64,000 nt of DNA from Erinaceus europaeus (Eukaryota > Chordata > Mammalia > Eulipotyphla > Erinaceidae). The position numbers and the translations under genes are program-made. Positions within the stretch are counted from its first letter, which is position 1. The number at the start of each line of letters is the position of its first letter. The stretch covers positions 102,536,999 through 102,600,998 of the forward strand of contig NC_080166.1 of assembly GCF_950295315.1 (NCBI RefSeq), given 5' to 3'. This document shows, piece by piece, positions 43,346 through 54,850 of this stretch. The notes under the pieces are model-generated. The model searched no databases and had not been told where the DNA came from. It saw nothing but the letters and a program-made list of their open reading frames with translations.

Positions 43346-44839
43346 TTCTCTATATCTACTTTTCAGATTTCTTAATCATTTTAAACTTATCAATATTGTT
43401 TTTCGCATGTACTTCCTATTTATGATTTTCAACTATTTGAGCTATCCAGATATTCTTTGATTTACCATTTTAAGGTTTAATCTGCAGTTGAGTACTGTAC
43501 TTCAAACACTGAACTGTTCATGACCTAAATTGACTTTTGAATGTATTATTTTACATTATGAAATGTCTTTTAATCTACTTGGCTTTCACATATTTGTATT
43601 TAATATCTGTGCCTACTTGTTTTAGGAATTCCAGTGAAATATTTGTCATCTTTCTTTAAAAAGATTTTTACTTTTTAAGTTGTATGTTTCCTTGAGAAAA
43701 CGTTTTCTCAATTTATTCATGTTTCCTGGAAAGTAACTAAAATTCATTCCTGTGACCAAAACATTAGAGAACCAAGGAACCACAGAAGTCTCACACACCA
43801 TTCAAATTCAAGATACTCAACCAGTCATTGTCAGGTGTTTTCCCACTGAACTCTTAGTAAAAATTCAGAATTGCAAATACATTGTTTCTTTAGCTTTGAG
43901 GACCTAAAGAGATAAAACTGAGGAACAAATGCTCCGGGGCAGCTCAACCAATTCATAAGTAACAACTGTCATAGATTCCTTGTATTAATGGGCATTTATT
44001 TAGTGTTGAGTTCTCTTTTAATGTTGAGTTCTCTTTGCTTCTCCATTAAATATAAATCATGCAGAAAAAATTTGTGTGAAGCACCAGTATGGGAGAAAGG
44101 AATAAAATATAATTCAATTATTTCTTTCACATTGTTATTTTACCATCACCTTCTTCTCCATCTCTATTCATATCACTTATTAAAGTATGTGTTGAAATTT
44201 TAAGATTCCTAAAAAGCATTTTATGCTTTCATTTTTAACTTATTCTTGGAATGCATTCTACCTCTTCTAATTTTTTTCTAGTGCTGGTTTTACATGATTC
44301 TAGTTTGCTCTAAGGATAGGAATAAGAAGCATTTCATTATACCTCTTGTTTCAATCTACCCTTTAATCTCTTTCCTTATTACAAATGCAGTTTTCTTTCC
44401 CTTAAACTCAAATCGGTGATATTGCTTTTGTACCTACAATTTAAAAAATATCTTCATATTTTTTCCAAATTCAAACTATAATAAAGTATTCTGATTAATG
44501 GAAAGGTTGCAGTAATAATAAACATTCTTTTAGTTCATTTATTGCATCCAACAGTTTGAAAAATTGATATAAATTAGGCATTAATATTAATATGAGTCAC
44601 CCCTGGTTCTTGAGAAATGTAGGATACAATTTAGAAGAAAAAATATAAGAGCACTATAATGTAACACAACATATAATTGTATTATCAGTGATATTCATCT
44701 ATACATGACTTTTTTTTTGCATACCTAGAGCTCCCAGAAGCAAGTGTTATGTCTAGTTTATTTCTGGAAGGCAAAAAAAGTTTCTAGAGATGTTTAATGA
44801 GTAGGATTTCAGAATACTGGAGAAAAATAAATGTTAATG
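43346..44839. other. No recognisable feature
   Basis: About 1.5 kb of unique AT-rich DNA. A 15-bp tandem ('TGTTGAGTTCTCTTT' at about 44004 and 44022) is the only local structure seen. Confidence 0.5.
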
Positions 44840-45045
44840 GGCCAGGTTGAACGCACATGCTACCATGTGCAAGGAACTGGGTTCAAGTCCCAAGGTCCCA
44901 CCTGAAGAAGGAAGTTTCACAAGTGGTGGAGCAGTGCTATCAGTATCACTTTGTTTCACTATCTCCCCTTCTCTCTCAATCTCACATGGTTTCTACCCAA
45001 TAAATAAATAAACAAAAAATAAAATATTTTTAAAAGAAATATATT
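44840..45045 (+). repeat. SINE-A1 (plus)
   Basis: 'GGGCCAGGTTGAACGCACATGC' head (shortened), 'GGGTTCAAGTCCC' B-box, 'CCCACCTGAAGAAGG', 'CACAAGTGGTGGAGCAG', CT body, AATAAATAAATAAACAAAAAAT tail. Unique DNA follows to 45588. Confidence 0.85.
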
Positions 45046-45589
45046 AATAAAGGCTACAGTAACTAGTAAAAAGAGATCAGGAAGAAAAGCTTTTTTTCTT
45101 TCTGTTTTTGTTTTTCAACTAGACTTGAACCTGTTAGTATAAAGGGGGAGACAAAGTAGTATTAGTAGTTTTGTTTTATTTTTTAATATGATGGAAACAT
45201 GGCAGTAGAAAGACAAATCAAGTGTAATTTACAGAGTTACACTATGCAATATAGACTTTAAAACTATAGATTTATAATCATTGGGAAGAACAAAAAGAAA
45301 AAGATTCCTAGTAAGGTTCAGTGACACTTATATCTTAAGAAGAAAACTAGATGATTTTCAAAGATTCTCACAATCAAAGGATCTTACTTTCAGGTGAAGA
45401 AGCTGATAGTTGTAGGTAGAGAAAAATTAATTCAAAAATCATGTAAAGTAAATCTAAATTTTATGTATCAAAAGGAACTGTGAATCAGAAAGAATCAACA
45501 TCATAACAGGAGAACATTTTGTACAGTGATAGGAATGTTGATTGCATGAATTAATCCATTGCTCTTTTAGATACTATGTTGGAGAATTT

Positions 45590-46185
45590 TTTTATTAGGG
45601 GGATTAATGGTTTACAGTACAGTTAATACAGTTGTTGGTACATGTGTAACATTTCTCAGTTTGTGCAAAACACTCTGACCCTTCCTGTAGGTTCCCCTCC
45701 ACCATTGTGCACCAGAACCTATACACCCTTCCCTCACCCTCTCCCTCTCCAAAGTCCTTCATTTTGGTGCAACACACCAACTCCAGTCCAAGTTCTACTT
45801 TGTATTTCCCCTTCTGTTCTTAATTCCCAACTTCTATCTATGAATAAGACCATCCTATATTTATCCTTCTACCTTTCTCTTTCTGTATTATCTCACTTAA
45901 CATGATTCCTTCAAGCTCTGTCCTAGATGAGATGAAGAAAGTGACTTCAACATTCTTAATAGCTGAGTAGTACTCCATTGTACCACAACTGTCTCAGCCA
46001 CTTATCTATCTGTTGTTGGAAACCTGGATTGCTTCCAGGTTTTGGCTACTATGATTTTGCAAAGCTATAAACATATATATATTTGGATGAATGTGTTTGG
46101 TCCCTTAGGATGTATCCCCAGGAGAGAGATTGTCGGGTCATAGGTTAGGTCTGTTTATAGCCTTCTGAGAGTTCTGTTGGATAAT
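45590..46185 (-). mobile_element. L1 3' end with short 3'UTR (minus)
   Basis: 'GGGATTAATGGTTTACAGTAC', 'TAACATTTCTCAGTTTGTGC', and the ORF2 C-terminus complement ('AACATGATTCCTTCAAGCTC', 'GCTGAGTAGTACTCCATTG', 'GGTTTTGGCTACTATG', 'GGATGTATCCCCAGGAG'). Multiple disruptions; older than the copy at 48422. Confidence 0.88.
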
Positions 46186-47050
46186 TTTGAAGCAGGCATT
46201 ATAGAATATAATAGTTAATTTATTATTACTAGGAATAATGAAAGCGCAATGATAATGTTAAGTGAAAATAGTGAAGTAATGACATTTAATGAGGTAAAAG
46301 TACTTCCTACTACACCAGGCTGTGATTAAGCATATTGAATGAATCTTTTTTTTTTAATCTCAGTATTATAAATAAATGTCTATATAGTGATTGTGGAAGT
46401 TATTCAAAGGCAAGGCATGTATTTAGGAGTTAGTGCAAAGGAGAGGATATATCTTAACCCACATATTCTACCACTAAAAATACAAAAGAAAATCCATTTT
46501 AACTCTATTTAATAAGAACACTAAGGAGTGTGAGTTTCTCTGAAGAAACACTCTGAAGAATTTTGAGGCTCAATTTAAAAGATTAATACCACAGATGAGT
46601 CAGTAGGAACTGAAACTATTATGAACCTAATCTAGTCTTTAATGATTCAGAAAGCATTTTGGGAACTTTATTATCAACACAAATTATCATTATACCAGTG
46701 AATCAAAAATGCTGGATAATAAGAATATTCAATAAGATCACATAACATGGGAGTGATTCAGTACATGAGTAGCTAATTTTATTAGATTATATGGTTACTT
46801 TCAATCTCAAACTATCCAAAATTTCTTATTCTATTTTAAAAGGGAGTGAAAATTGATTAAGAATCTGTTTCAAGATGACATGGCATGTTATAAAACCTTA
46901 AGTAAAATTCAGGAAAAACTAGAAAATTGTTTGTATTTTTATTAATTACCAAAATATAATGGCCAGACTAATTATCCTCAACAATTAGTATTAATTCAAA
47001 CACATCTGAATTTTGGGAAGCTAACTTATAGAAGATAGATAAGTTTTTGT
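46186..47050. other. No recognisable feature
   Basis: Unique AT-rich DNA. The same holds for 47205-47770, apart from a GT-rich patch at about 47580-47606. Confidence 0.5.
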
Positions 47051-47054
47051 TTTG

Positions 47055-47200
47055 CATATTAACTTTCTCCCCCCACTTTCTTTTTTTAACCAGAACATTG
47101 ATAAGCTCTGGCTTATGGTGATGCAGAGGATTGAATCTGGGACTTCAGAGCTGCAAGCATGAGAGTCTCTTGGCAAATCACTATGCTATCTACCCCCCAC
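47055..47200 (-). repeat. SINE-C (minus)
   Basis: 'AACCAGAACATTGATAAGCTC', 'GATGCAGAGGATTGAATCTGGG', 'GCAAGCATGAGAGTC', 'AATCACTATGCTATCTACC'. Confidence 0.8.
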
Positions 47201-47774
47201 TTGCTTTACATATAAATAAGACATTCAAACAGGATTATTCATATTACTTAAAAATGTAGTTCAGAATTTCAGTAAGACTTATAATTATTTTGTGTCAGCT
47301 TAATGAACACATTAAGATTGTTCAAGTTTTCATACATTTTGAAATGGGTACCTTGACATCATAATAACATTAGTTTTGTACTGCAATTTTTTTTTATTTT
47401 AGTTATTAAAGTTATTAAGAAGGAATAGAAATTTTTCTGGACCATCATCAACATTTCTCTGAGATTTTACTTAGTACTTAATGAATGAGGGTATCTGTCT
47501 GAATTCATGTTTTCCCCATGTTTATGATGCTTAAGTATGGATTTTCTTTCCATTATGTAAAGAATATGTGTGCATGCTTTTGTGTGTGTGTGTCTGTTTG
47601 TGTGTGTAATTTTATAGAAACATGAAACATTTTATTGTTGAACTGTGTCAATTTGTCCTATTTAGACTATTTACAAAAGATATAATACTATTTGGTTATT
47701 TTTAATGACTGGAAAACATTAATAATGCAAATATAATATGAAAGCATTTTCTTTCTGGCATTATTTTGTATTAG

Positions 47775-47945
47775 AAATGATGAGAAAGAGGCCAGAGGGA
47801 TAGAATTTGCAATGCTGAGCACTAGGCCTGGGTTCCACCCTGACATCACTTGGAAGGGGTTATGGCAACATAATGGGGGGGGTGGCCTTAAGTAGTGAAA
47901 CAGTGCATACGTATGGCCCAGTTCCACAGTGAAAGGGAGAAAGGG
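47775..47945 (+). repeat. Decayed SINE (plus)
   Basis: 'GGCCAGAGGGATAGAATTTGC' head, 'GCCTGGGTTCCACCC' B-box area, 'AGTAGTGAAACAGTGC'. It is followed by a purine tract. Confidence 0.55.
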
Positions 47946-47961
47946 AGAAGGAGAGAGAAGA

Positions 47962-48013
47962 GAGGAAGGAAGGAAGGAAGGAAGGAAGGAAGGAAGGAAG
48001 GAAGGAAGGAAGG
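47962..48013. repeat. (GAAG)n microsatellite
   Basis: About 13 perfect GAAG/GGAA units downstream of a GA-rich SINE body. The Pro-Ser-Phe-Leu frame on the other strand is repeat translation. Confidence 0.95.
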
Positions 48014-48421
48014 ATAAGGAGAAATGAGAACACATGGAATAATAGGTAGCAACAATACGAACAAACAATATCAAGGAAATAAATATATAGCTGCTCATAG
48101 TTAGGTGCAAAGTTACCTAAGGGGCACAGATGAAAAGGAAATTAAAAATTAGTGCTAGATATGACCAAAACAGTTTTGCTGTTGGGAATAAGGCTGAAAA
48201 AAAAGTTACTGCTATTGCTATTGGGAGTTGAGTTTTAAATGCTCTCTGGTGCTACTACAATCATTACAGCCTGGTATTGGAACCAAAATAGACACACTGA
48301 CCAGTGGCATAGAATTTAAAGCACAGAAATAAGCCCCCATAACTTGGACCATTAATTTTTTAGAAGAGGACCCCAAACATTGAATGAAGAAAGGAGAGTC
48401 TCTTTAACAAGTGGTATTGAG

Positions 48422-49618
48422 CCCACACCCTCTCCAGCATTTGCTGCTGTTACCTTTTCTGATGTGTGACATTCTCACAGGAGTGAAGTGATATCTCATT
48501 GTTGTCTTGATTTGCATTTCTCTGACAATCAGAGACTTGGAGCATTTTTTCATGTGTTTCTCGGCCTTTTGTATCTCTTCTGTGGTGAATATTCTGTCCA
48601 ATTCCTCCCCCCATTTTTGGATGGGGTTATTTGTTGTCTTGTTGTTGAGTCTGGTAAGCTCTTTATATATGTTGGTTATTAAACTCTTATCTGATGTATG
48701 GCATGTAAAGATCTTCTCCCATTCTGTGAGGGGTCTCTTGATTTGGGTAGTGGTTTCTTTTGCTGTGAAGAAGCTTTTTAATTTGATGTAGTCCCATAGG
48801 TTTATACTTGCCTTAGTCTTCCTTGTAGTTGGATTCGTTTCATTGAAAATGTCTTTAAAATTTATGCGGAAAAAAGTTCTTCCAATATTTTCCTCTAAGT
48901 ATCTGATAGTTTGTGGTCTAACATCCAAGTCCTTGATCCACTTGGAATTTACTTTTGTATTTGGTGAAATACAGTGATTCAGCTTCATTCTTCTGCATGT
49001 TTCAACCCATTGTTTCCAACACCATTTGTTGAAGAGACTCTGCTTTCCCCATGTAATAGTCTGAGCCCCTTTGTCAAAGATTAGATGTCCATACGTGTGG
49101 GGCCTCATTTCTGGGCTCTCAATTCTATTCCACTGGTCAGTGTGTCTGTTCATGTTCCAGTACCAAGCAGTTTTGATGACAATGGCCCTATAATATAGTT
49201 TGAGATCTGGCAGTGTGATGCCTCCGGTTCTGTTCTTTTTTCTCAAGATTGTTTTGGCAATTCTAGGTCTTTTCTGGTTCCAGATAAACATTTGTAGCAT
49301 TTGTTCTATTCTCCTAAAAAATGTGCTTGGGATCTTGATGGGGATAGCATTAAATTTGTAGATGGCTCTGGGTAATATATTCATTTTGATGATGTTAATT
49401 CTTCCAACCCATGAGCATGGAATATCTTTCCACTTCTTTGTGTCTTTTTCAATTTCTTTGAGTAGTGACTCATAATTTTCAGTATACAAGTCTTTCACTT
49501 CTTTGGTTAGGTTTATTCCTAGATATTTTATTGTTTTTGTTGCTATAGAAAAAGGAACTGATTTCTGGATTTCAATTTCTTCTAACTTAGTGTTTGCATA
49601 GAGGAATGCCACTGACTT
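48422..49618 (-). pseudogene. L1 ORF2 segment, inverted part (open throughout)
   Basis: About 395 codons of post-catalytic ORF2 sequence without a single stop or frameshift, on the minus strand. It runs from [13 protein letters not shown] through [61 protein letters not shown] and [19 protein letters not shown] to KCWRGCG. The reverse transcriptase active site lies upstream and was not inserted. The open frame shows recent insertion. The frame continues a few codons into the old L1 before a stop. Confidence 0.93.
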
Positions 49619-49619
49619 T

Positions 49620-50061
49620 TGAATGGAGAGGGTGTGGGCTCAAAGGAACCCTCCTGCACTGCTGGTGGGAATGTCAATTGATCCAACCTCTGTGGAGAAC
49701 AGTCTGGAGAACTCTCAGAAGGCTAGAAATGGACCTACCCTATGACCCTGCAATTCCCCTCCTGGGGATATATCCTAAGGAACCCAACACATCCATCCAA
49801 AAAGATCTGTGTACACATATGTTCTTGGCAGCACAATTTGTAATAGCCAAAACCTGGAAGCAACCCAGGTGTCCAACAGCAGATGAGTGGCTGAGCAAGT
49901 TGTGGTATATATACACAATGGAATACTACTCAGCTGTAAAAAATGGTGACTTCACCGTTTTCAGCCGATCTTGGATGGACCTTGAAAAAATCATGTTGAG
50001 TGAAATAAGTCAGAAACAGAAGGATGAATATGGGATGATCTCACTCTCAGGCCGAAGTTGA
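49620..50061 (+). pseudogene. L1 ORF2 C-terminus, sense part (open throughout)
   Basis: It begins [17 protein letters not shown], overlapping the last few residues of the inverted segment, and continues PAIPLLGIYPKEPNTSIQ, VIAKTWKQPRCPTADEWL and EISQKQKDEYGMISLSGRS to the native ORF2 stop at 50059-50061. With the inverted segment this gives a continuous ORF2 3' portion with no loss. Confidence 0.93.
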
Positions 50062-50797
50062 AAAACAAGATTAGAAAAGAAAACACAAGTCGAACCTGAA
50101 ATGGAATTGGAGTATTACACCAAAGTAAAAGACTCTGGGGTGGGTGGGTAGGTGGGGAGAATACAGGTCCATGAAAAATGATGAATGAAATAGTGGGGGT
50201 TGTATTGCTAAATGGGAATCTGGGGAATGTTATGCATGTAAAAAAAAAAAAAAAAAAAAAGAAGTAGAAACGCAAAGCAGAAATTGACTGAGTTTGGAGT
50301 ATGGCACCAAAGTAAGAAAGCAGAAGTATACTAGAGTTTGCAGTGAGTACCTCCCTAATACTTCCTCTCCACTTTTCTAAGCTTTGGGTCCATGATTGCT
50401 CAACAATTTGTTTGGCTTTGTATGTTAACTCTCTTTTCAGTCACCAGGTTCCAGGTGTCATCAGGATGCCGGCCAGACTTCCCTGGATTGAAGACACCAC
50501 CAATGTGTCCTGGAGCTCAGCTTCCCCAGAGACACACCCTACTAGGGAAAGAGAGAGACAGACTGGGAGTATGGACCAACCAGTCAACGCCCATGTTCAG
50601 CGGGGAAGCAATTACAGAAGCCAGACCTTCTACCTTCTGCAACCCTCAACGACCCTGGGTCCATGCTCCCAGAGGGATAGAGAATGGGAAAGCTATCAGG
50701 GGAGGGGGTGGGATATGGAGATTGGGCGGTGGGAATTGTGTGGAGTTGTACCCCTCCTACCCTATGGTTTTGTTAATTAATCCTTTCTTAAATAAAA

Positions 50798-50830
<33 letters not shown>
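50062..50830 (+). repeat. Composite L1 3'UTR with two poly-A tracts
   Basis: Short-type 3'UTR (50062-50239), poly-A (50240-50260), 'AAGTAGAAACGCAAAGCAG' to 'GGCACCAAAGTAAG' (50262-50316, resembling the start of an L1 3'UTR), then long-type 3'UTR from 'AAAGCAGAAGTATACTAG' to the end. Because the duplication lies outside all of it, the whole tail probably came from one RNA. The open frames at 50343-50780 and 50392-50844 are the recurrent 3'UTR frames. Confidence 0.85.
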
Positions 50831-50831
<1 letters not shown>

Positions 50832-50845
50832 CAAGTGGTATTGAG

Positions 50846-51780
50846 AAAACTGGATTGACACATGCTAACATATAAAATGGACTGCCAGATATCACTGTGC
50901 ACAAGTCCTTCTGAGTAGATCAAAGACAGGAATTATTAAGTACATAGAAAACATTGGCAGAGAACTTTATGATCTATATTTCAAAAAAAAATATCTTCAA
51001 ATAGTCAAATCCAATAGCTAAGTAAAGAGAAACAAAAATAAAGCAGTGGGGGGCTACATCAAACTGAAAAGCATATGCACAGCAGAGGCTACTGTCACTC
51101 CAACAGAAAGATATCTTACAGTGTGGGAGAATATATCTATACAACATAATTCAGCAAAAGGACTAACAACCAAAAGATATAAAGGACTCAGTAAATTCAC
51201 CACCAAAAACAGACAAACAAAAAGACATTAGAAAATGGGTCAAAGATATGGGCAGAAACTTCAATGAGAAAGAGATCCAGAGGGCCAACAAACATATGAG
51301 CAAGTGTTCAAAGTCACTGATGACCAAAGAAAATCAAATAAAGGCAACAATGAGATATCACTTTATACCTGTTAAAATATCATACCTCAAGAAAATGCAG
51401 AAACAACAAATGATGAAGAGGATTTGGGGGGAAAGGGACAACTTTGCACTTTGTGCAGACTGTACAAAGTTTGCATGTAAACTGGTCTAACCCATGTGGA
51501 AAACAGACTAAGGACTTTATCAGAATAATAGAAATCAACCTATCTTATGACCAAGTAATTTCTCTCCTGGATATTTATCCAGAAGAAACAAAAACACCTA
51601 TCAGAAGAGATCTATGTATAACTATGTTTATAGCAGTACAGTTTGTAATAGTCAAAACCTGGAAGCAACCTAGATTTCTAGTGACAGATAAGGGGCTTTA
51701 AAAAAAAAAAGTGATATATACGCTCACCTGTTAAAAATGTTGAATTCATCTCCATATAACCTTTGGGTGAAACTCGAAGA
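50846..51780 (+). pseudogene. Old L1 ORF2 C-terminal pseudogene
   Basis: Recognisable pieces are GYIKLKSICTAEATVT at about 51049, NEKEIQRANKHMSKCSKSL at about 51260, ATMRYHFIPVKISYLKK at about 51345, VISLLDIYPEETKTPI at about 51560 and VIVKTWKQPRFLVTDKG at about 51645. They sit in different frames with stops between them. Confidence 0.85.
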
Positions 51781-52134
51781 CATCATGTGAAGTGAGATAA
51801 TCAAAAAAGAGGACAATTACCAAATGATATTATAAACAGAACTTAATAAAGAGTGACAGCAAAAAGAAAAAAGGCCACAAAAAGTATTAAAATATAACTG
51901 TGCTTATATGGATATTTGATATAGTACATGAATGCCACTGCAAATTCATAATGAAAATAAGGTCTTCTCGAAATAATATGATAAGAATTCAGATGGTTAA
52001 AAATGAGGGGGTAGGTGGTGTAGTCTTAATGTATACCAGAAAAGAAATTGGTGTTTTGTGTATTAAAAAATCAAATATAAAAGAAAATCCATGGTGTTAT
52101 ATGTAGCATTGAATAAGAAATTATTTCTTTTTTT

Positions 52135-52290
52135 AATATTTATTTCCTATTGTTGCCCTTTTTCTTTTATTGTTGTTGTTAATGATGTAATTGTTGTTGG
52201 ATAGAACAGAGAGAAATGGAGAGAGGAGGGGAAGACAGAGAGGGGGGGAGAAAGATAAACACCTGCAGACCTGCTTCACCACTTGTGGGC
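52135..52290 (-). repeat. SINE-A2, 5'-truncated (minus)
   Basis: T-rich tail, 'TATTGTTGCCCTTTTTC', 'GTTGTTGGATAGAACAGAG', 'GAGGAGGGGAAGACAGAG', 'GCAGACCTGCTTCACCAC', cut off at 'TTGTGGGC'. The tRNA-like head is missing. Confidence 0.88.
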
Positions 52291-52649
52291 AAGAAAAAAG
52301 TTGTATAAAAAGATAAGAAAAGGTTGTTGTAATTTTCATTTCAGTGTTTCCAAATATATTACATACTACTTGAAATGTGAATTACAAATTAGAATATATT
52401 TATACCCAGTAATCTCAGCAAACTTAATAACCACAATAAATATTTTAAATAAAAATTTTGTTTACATTTTTAAATGATAGAAGACCCATTCAGGCAGGAG
52501 AAAATTCAAATACCTAGTGAAAAGTGGCAGACAATACTCATACCAAATAGAAACAAGAAAATTAAGATCAGTGAGGCACATTTTCAAACAGATTGATAAG
52601 TTGTCTTTTTAATATAATAGTTGGTTTACATTAATCTTTTTATCTTATT

Positions 52650-52805
52650 TACTTTATTTTTTATTATTAGGATAGAAACAGAAATTAGGTAGAAGACAGG
52701 GGAGGGAAGGAAGAGAACAGATCTTTCTAAGCTGTGTCTCTCTGGCATGTGGTTTATTTCAGCCTGATAGTAACTGAAGCCCCGCAGGGTCATGAAGTTT
52801 ACTAA
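52650..52805 (-). repeat. Decayed SINE (minus)
   Basis: 'TTATTAGGATAGAAACAGAAATTAGG', GA-rich body, 'CTAAGCTGTGTCTCTCTGGC'. The B-box area is hard to see. Confidence 0.45.
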
Positions 52806-53004
52806 TCCTTTGACTACAGAAGCAAATGACAGTTGTAAATATCACCTAGAATTTGAATTATTGCTACAAATAGCCTTTCTATGTGAAATTGCATGCATAT
52901 GATGGGAGAAATACCCAGGTAGAGAACATTTTTTTAGTGGTTCTTTTTTCTTTCTTTTTCTTTCTTTTTTTTTTCTCTTTCTTTCTTCTTTTTTTTTTCA
53001 AATG

Positions 53005-53590
53005 ATTGAATATTGATTTACAAAACTGTAAGATAATAGAGGTATAATTTCATATAATTCCCACCTCCAAAGTTCTGTGTCTCTTCCCCTCCATTTGAGT
53101 AGTTTTCTCAAGGTCACTGATATGGGCTGATTCAATAATCATCTATATCTATACATATACATTATTTTTCCATTTTTTAAAAAAATTCTTCCTACATTCA
53201 CTTACTTTTGAAGTCATCTTTAAGCCTATTACAACTTCTTGGATTCTTTCATTTTTTCCTCTTCTCTCTCTGAGGTAATACAAATAGTGCTTGGCTTCCT
53301 ATGATGTTTTTCAGACTTGCTTCTTTCATTGATGGTATAAAAACAAGATTCCTAGTGACAAATGCTTCAGTCCTGGTGGAATGGGGTTACAGAACCCTCT
53401 AGTTCACTTCCCTTATCATTTAGCTTTCTGGGAGTATGGACCAAAAATTTGGGGGAGGGGGAGTTCAGAAGGTGGGAGTTCTGGCTTCTGTAATTGCTTT
53501 CTCACTGGAAATGGGTGTTGGCAGGTTGATCCATATCTTCAGCCTGTTGCTATTTTTCTCTGTGCGGTAGGCAGGGTATCTGCCTTTTAT
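53005..53590 (-). mobile_element. Old L1 long 3'UTR (minus)
   Basis: 'GATTGAATATTGATTTACAAAACTG', 'GAGGTATAATTTCATATAATTCCC', 'TGGGAGTATGGACCAAAAATTTG', 'GTTCAGAAGGTGGGAGTTCTGG', 'CACTGGAAATGGGTGTTGGCAGG'. It resembles the copy at 37070 and appears to contain a decayed insertion around 53105-53370. Confidence 0.65.
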
Positions 53591-53591
53591 T

Positions 53592-53637
53592 ATGTGTATT
53601 TCCCTCTCCTTTTCATGTGTATTTCCCTCTCCTTTTC
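53592..53637. repeat. Perfect 23-bp tandem dimer
   Basis: The unit beginning ATGTGTATTTCCC is present twice with no gap (53592-53614 and 53615-53637). Confidence 0.95.
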
Positions 53638-53759
53638 TCCTTCAAGCACCAGGACTCTCATCCCAATCCTTCACTCTGAATATACACCCCAGTTTTATTT
53701 CATTATCTTTATCTCCTTTTCTGCCTGTCTATTTCAATTTCCTGTATTAACATAAATGG

Positions 53760-54645
53760 TTCATTTCTTTAATGAATTTTACTGATGCTACTTGATTTCC
53801 CCTTCTACTTTAGAAGAAACCAAGGAAATAAAGGGGAAATTCTTTTCCTTACCTGGTGGAGGCTGCTGTAAGCAATTCAAAGATCATTTCTGCAATATTT
53901 TAGGCATTTATAGAAGTATATTTTCACATTTATAAGAAACAAATTTAGAGGGACCTAAGGATTGTATATCTTTCCCTACGGTTACCTCCTCAGAGAATCA
54001 GTTCAGCTGGAACAGATCAACATACATACATGGCATTGGTAACTCATGCATTCCTGGCAACTGAGGCTCTTTGCATGATGACCTTGGTCCTCACAAGGTT
54101 TATTCTGTAGTGTCATCCCTGTGCTCTAAGACTCCTTCAAACATCCCTGTTACTGAGTTAATATAGTTATTTCCTACTCTAATTAGATGAATCTAATGAC
54201 CTTACTGATGAGGCAGACACTGAATCTCAGTGGGATTTGTCTCCTAACCAATGACCCACTTGCTTCTCACTAGGCCATCCAGAGAACTTTCCATTTCCTG
54301 CTCAGCAGATATAATTAACAAGATACTGTGGGTAGATACACCAACAACATTTTCCTGAAATTCCTGAAAATTAGGACCTTTTTATTCTATATTATCACCC
54401 CCTCAGTCTCTCACCCTTTATCTGGAGAGAAAAAAAAAGAATAAAAGAGGAAAAAGAGTCTACTGGGAATGGTAAATGATGAAGGTGTAAAGCCCTAGCA
54501 GAAAAAAAAATGAAGAAGCAGCAAATAGTCTATACAGTAGATGCAAATTAGAATGAAGAAAATGCAATATAGTGAGAGTATGGATTTCCACAAAAGCAAT
54601 TACTTGAACAGTTCATTCCTCAATGTTTGTTTTATTCATTTACTT
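53760..54645. other. No recognisable feature
   Basis: Unique DNA of less extreme AT content than most of the window. No exon that I can defend. Confidence 0.45.
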
Positions 54646-54649
54646 ATCT

Positions 54650-54850
54650 TTTGTCATCACTGGGACTTCACAACTCAAGGCCAAGTTTTTCAGAAAGATA
54701 GAGAGGACAGAGAGAGAGAGAAGGAAAGGATCACACCTCTACAGCCTCCCCCCACCCCATTGTGGCAAGGGCCAGATATAAACCTGGATCGTTCTCACAG
54801 TAAAACAGGAATCGAGCTCCCACTAGGAGTCTCTGGACTCTAAATATGCC
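54650..54850 (-). repeat. Decayed SINE (minus)
   Basis: 'TTGTCATCACTGGGACTTCAC', 'AGAAAGATAGAGAGGACAGAG', 'GGGCCAGATATAAACCTGGATC'. A minus-strand order of extension, body and B-box area. Unique DNA follows to about 55485, including a CA-rich patch at 55130-55150. Confidence 0.55.

Larger units (their letters stand above)
48422..50830. mobile_element. Young L1 with internal inversion (twin priming) and composite 3' tail; 15-bp target-site duplication
   Basis: ACAAGTGGTATTGAG is at 48407-48421 and 50831-50845. Inside, 48422-49618 is minus-strand ORF2 and 49619-50061 is the plus-strand remainder of ORF2. The two segments meet at the same ORF2 point: 'GGAGAGGGTGTGGGCT' is found at about 49626-49641 and, inverted, at the left edge. 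Then come a short-type 3'UTR, a poly-A of about 21 bases (50240-50260), 56 bases of another L1 3'UTR start, the last about 480 bases of a long-type 3'UTR, and a final poly-A (about 50803-50830). Confidence 0.92.
48260..51885 (+). mobile_element. Old L1 (plus), split by a young L1
   Basis: 48260-48421 ('CAGCCTGGTATTGGAACC', 'GACCAGTGGCATAGAAT') and 50846-51885 (ORF2 C-terminal region and 3' end) are adjacent pieces of one old plus-strand L1: the two halves join at the duplicated ACAAGTGGTATTGAG. The older copy has many stops and frameshifts. It is the target of the insertion at 48422-50830. Confidence 0.88.

Noticed and set aside
45642..45905. 87-codon plus-strand frame as a gene
   Set aside because: It is antisense to an old L1 3' end (45590-46185).
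47688..48110. 140-codon minus-strand frame with a Phe-Leu-Pro-Ser repeat
   Set aside because: The repeated part is the (GAAG)n microsatellite; the rest lies in a decayed SINE and unique DNA.
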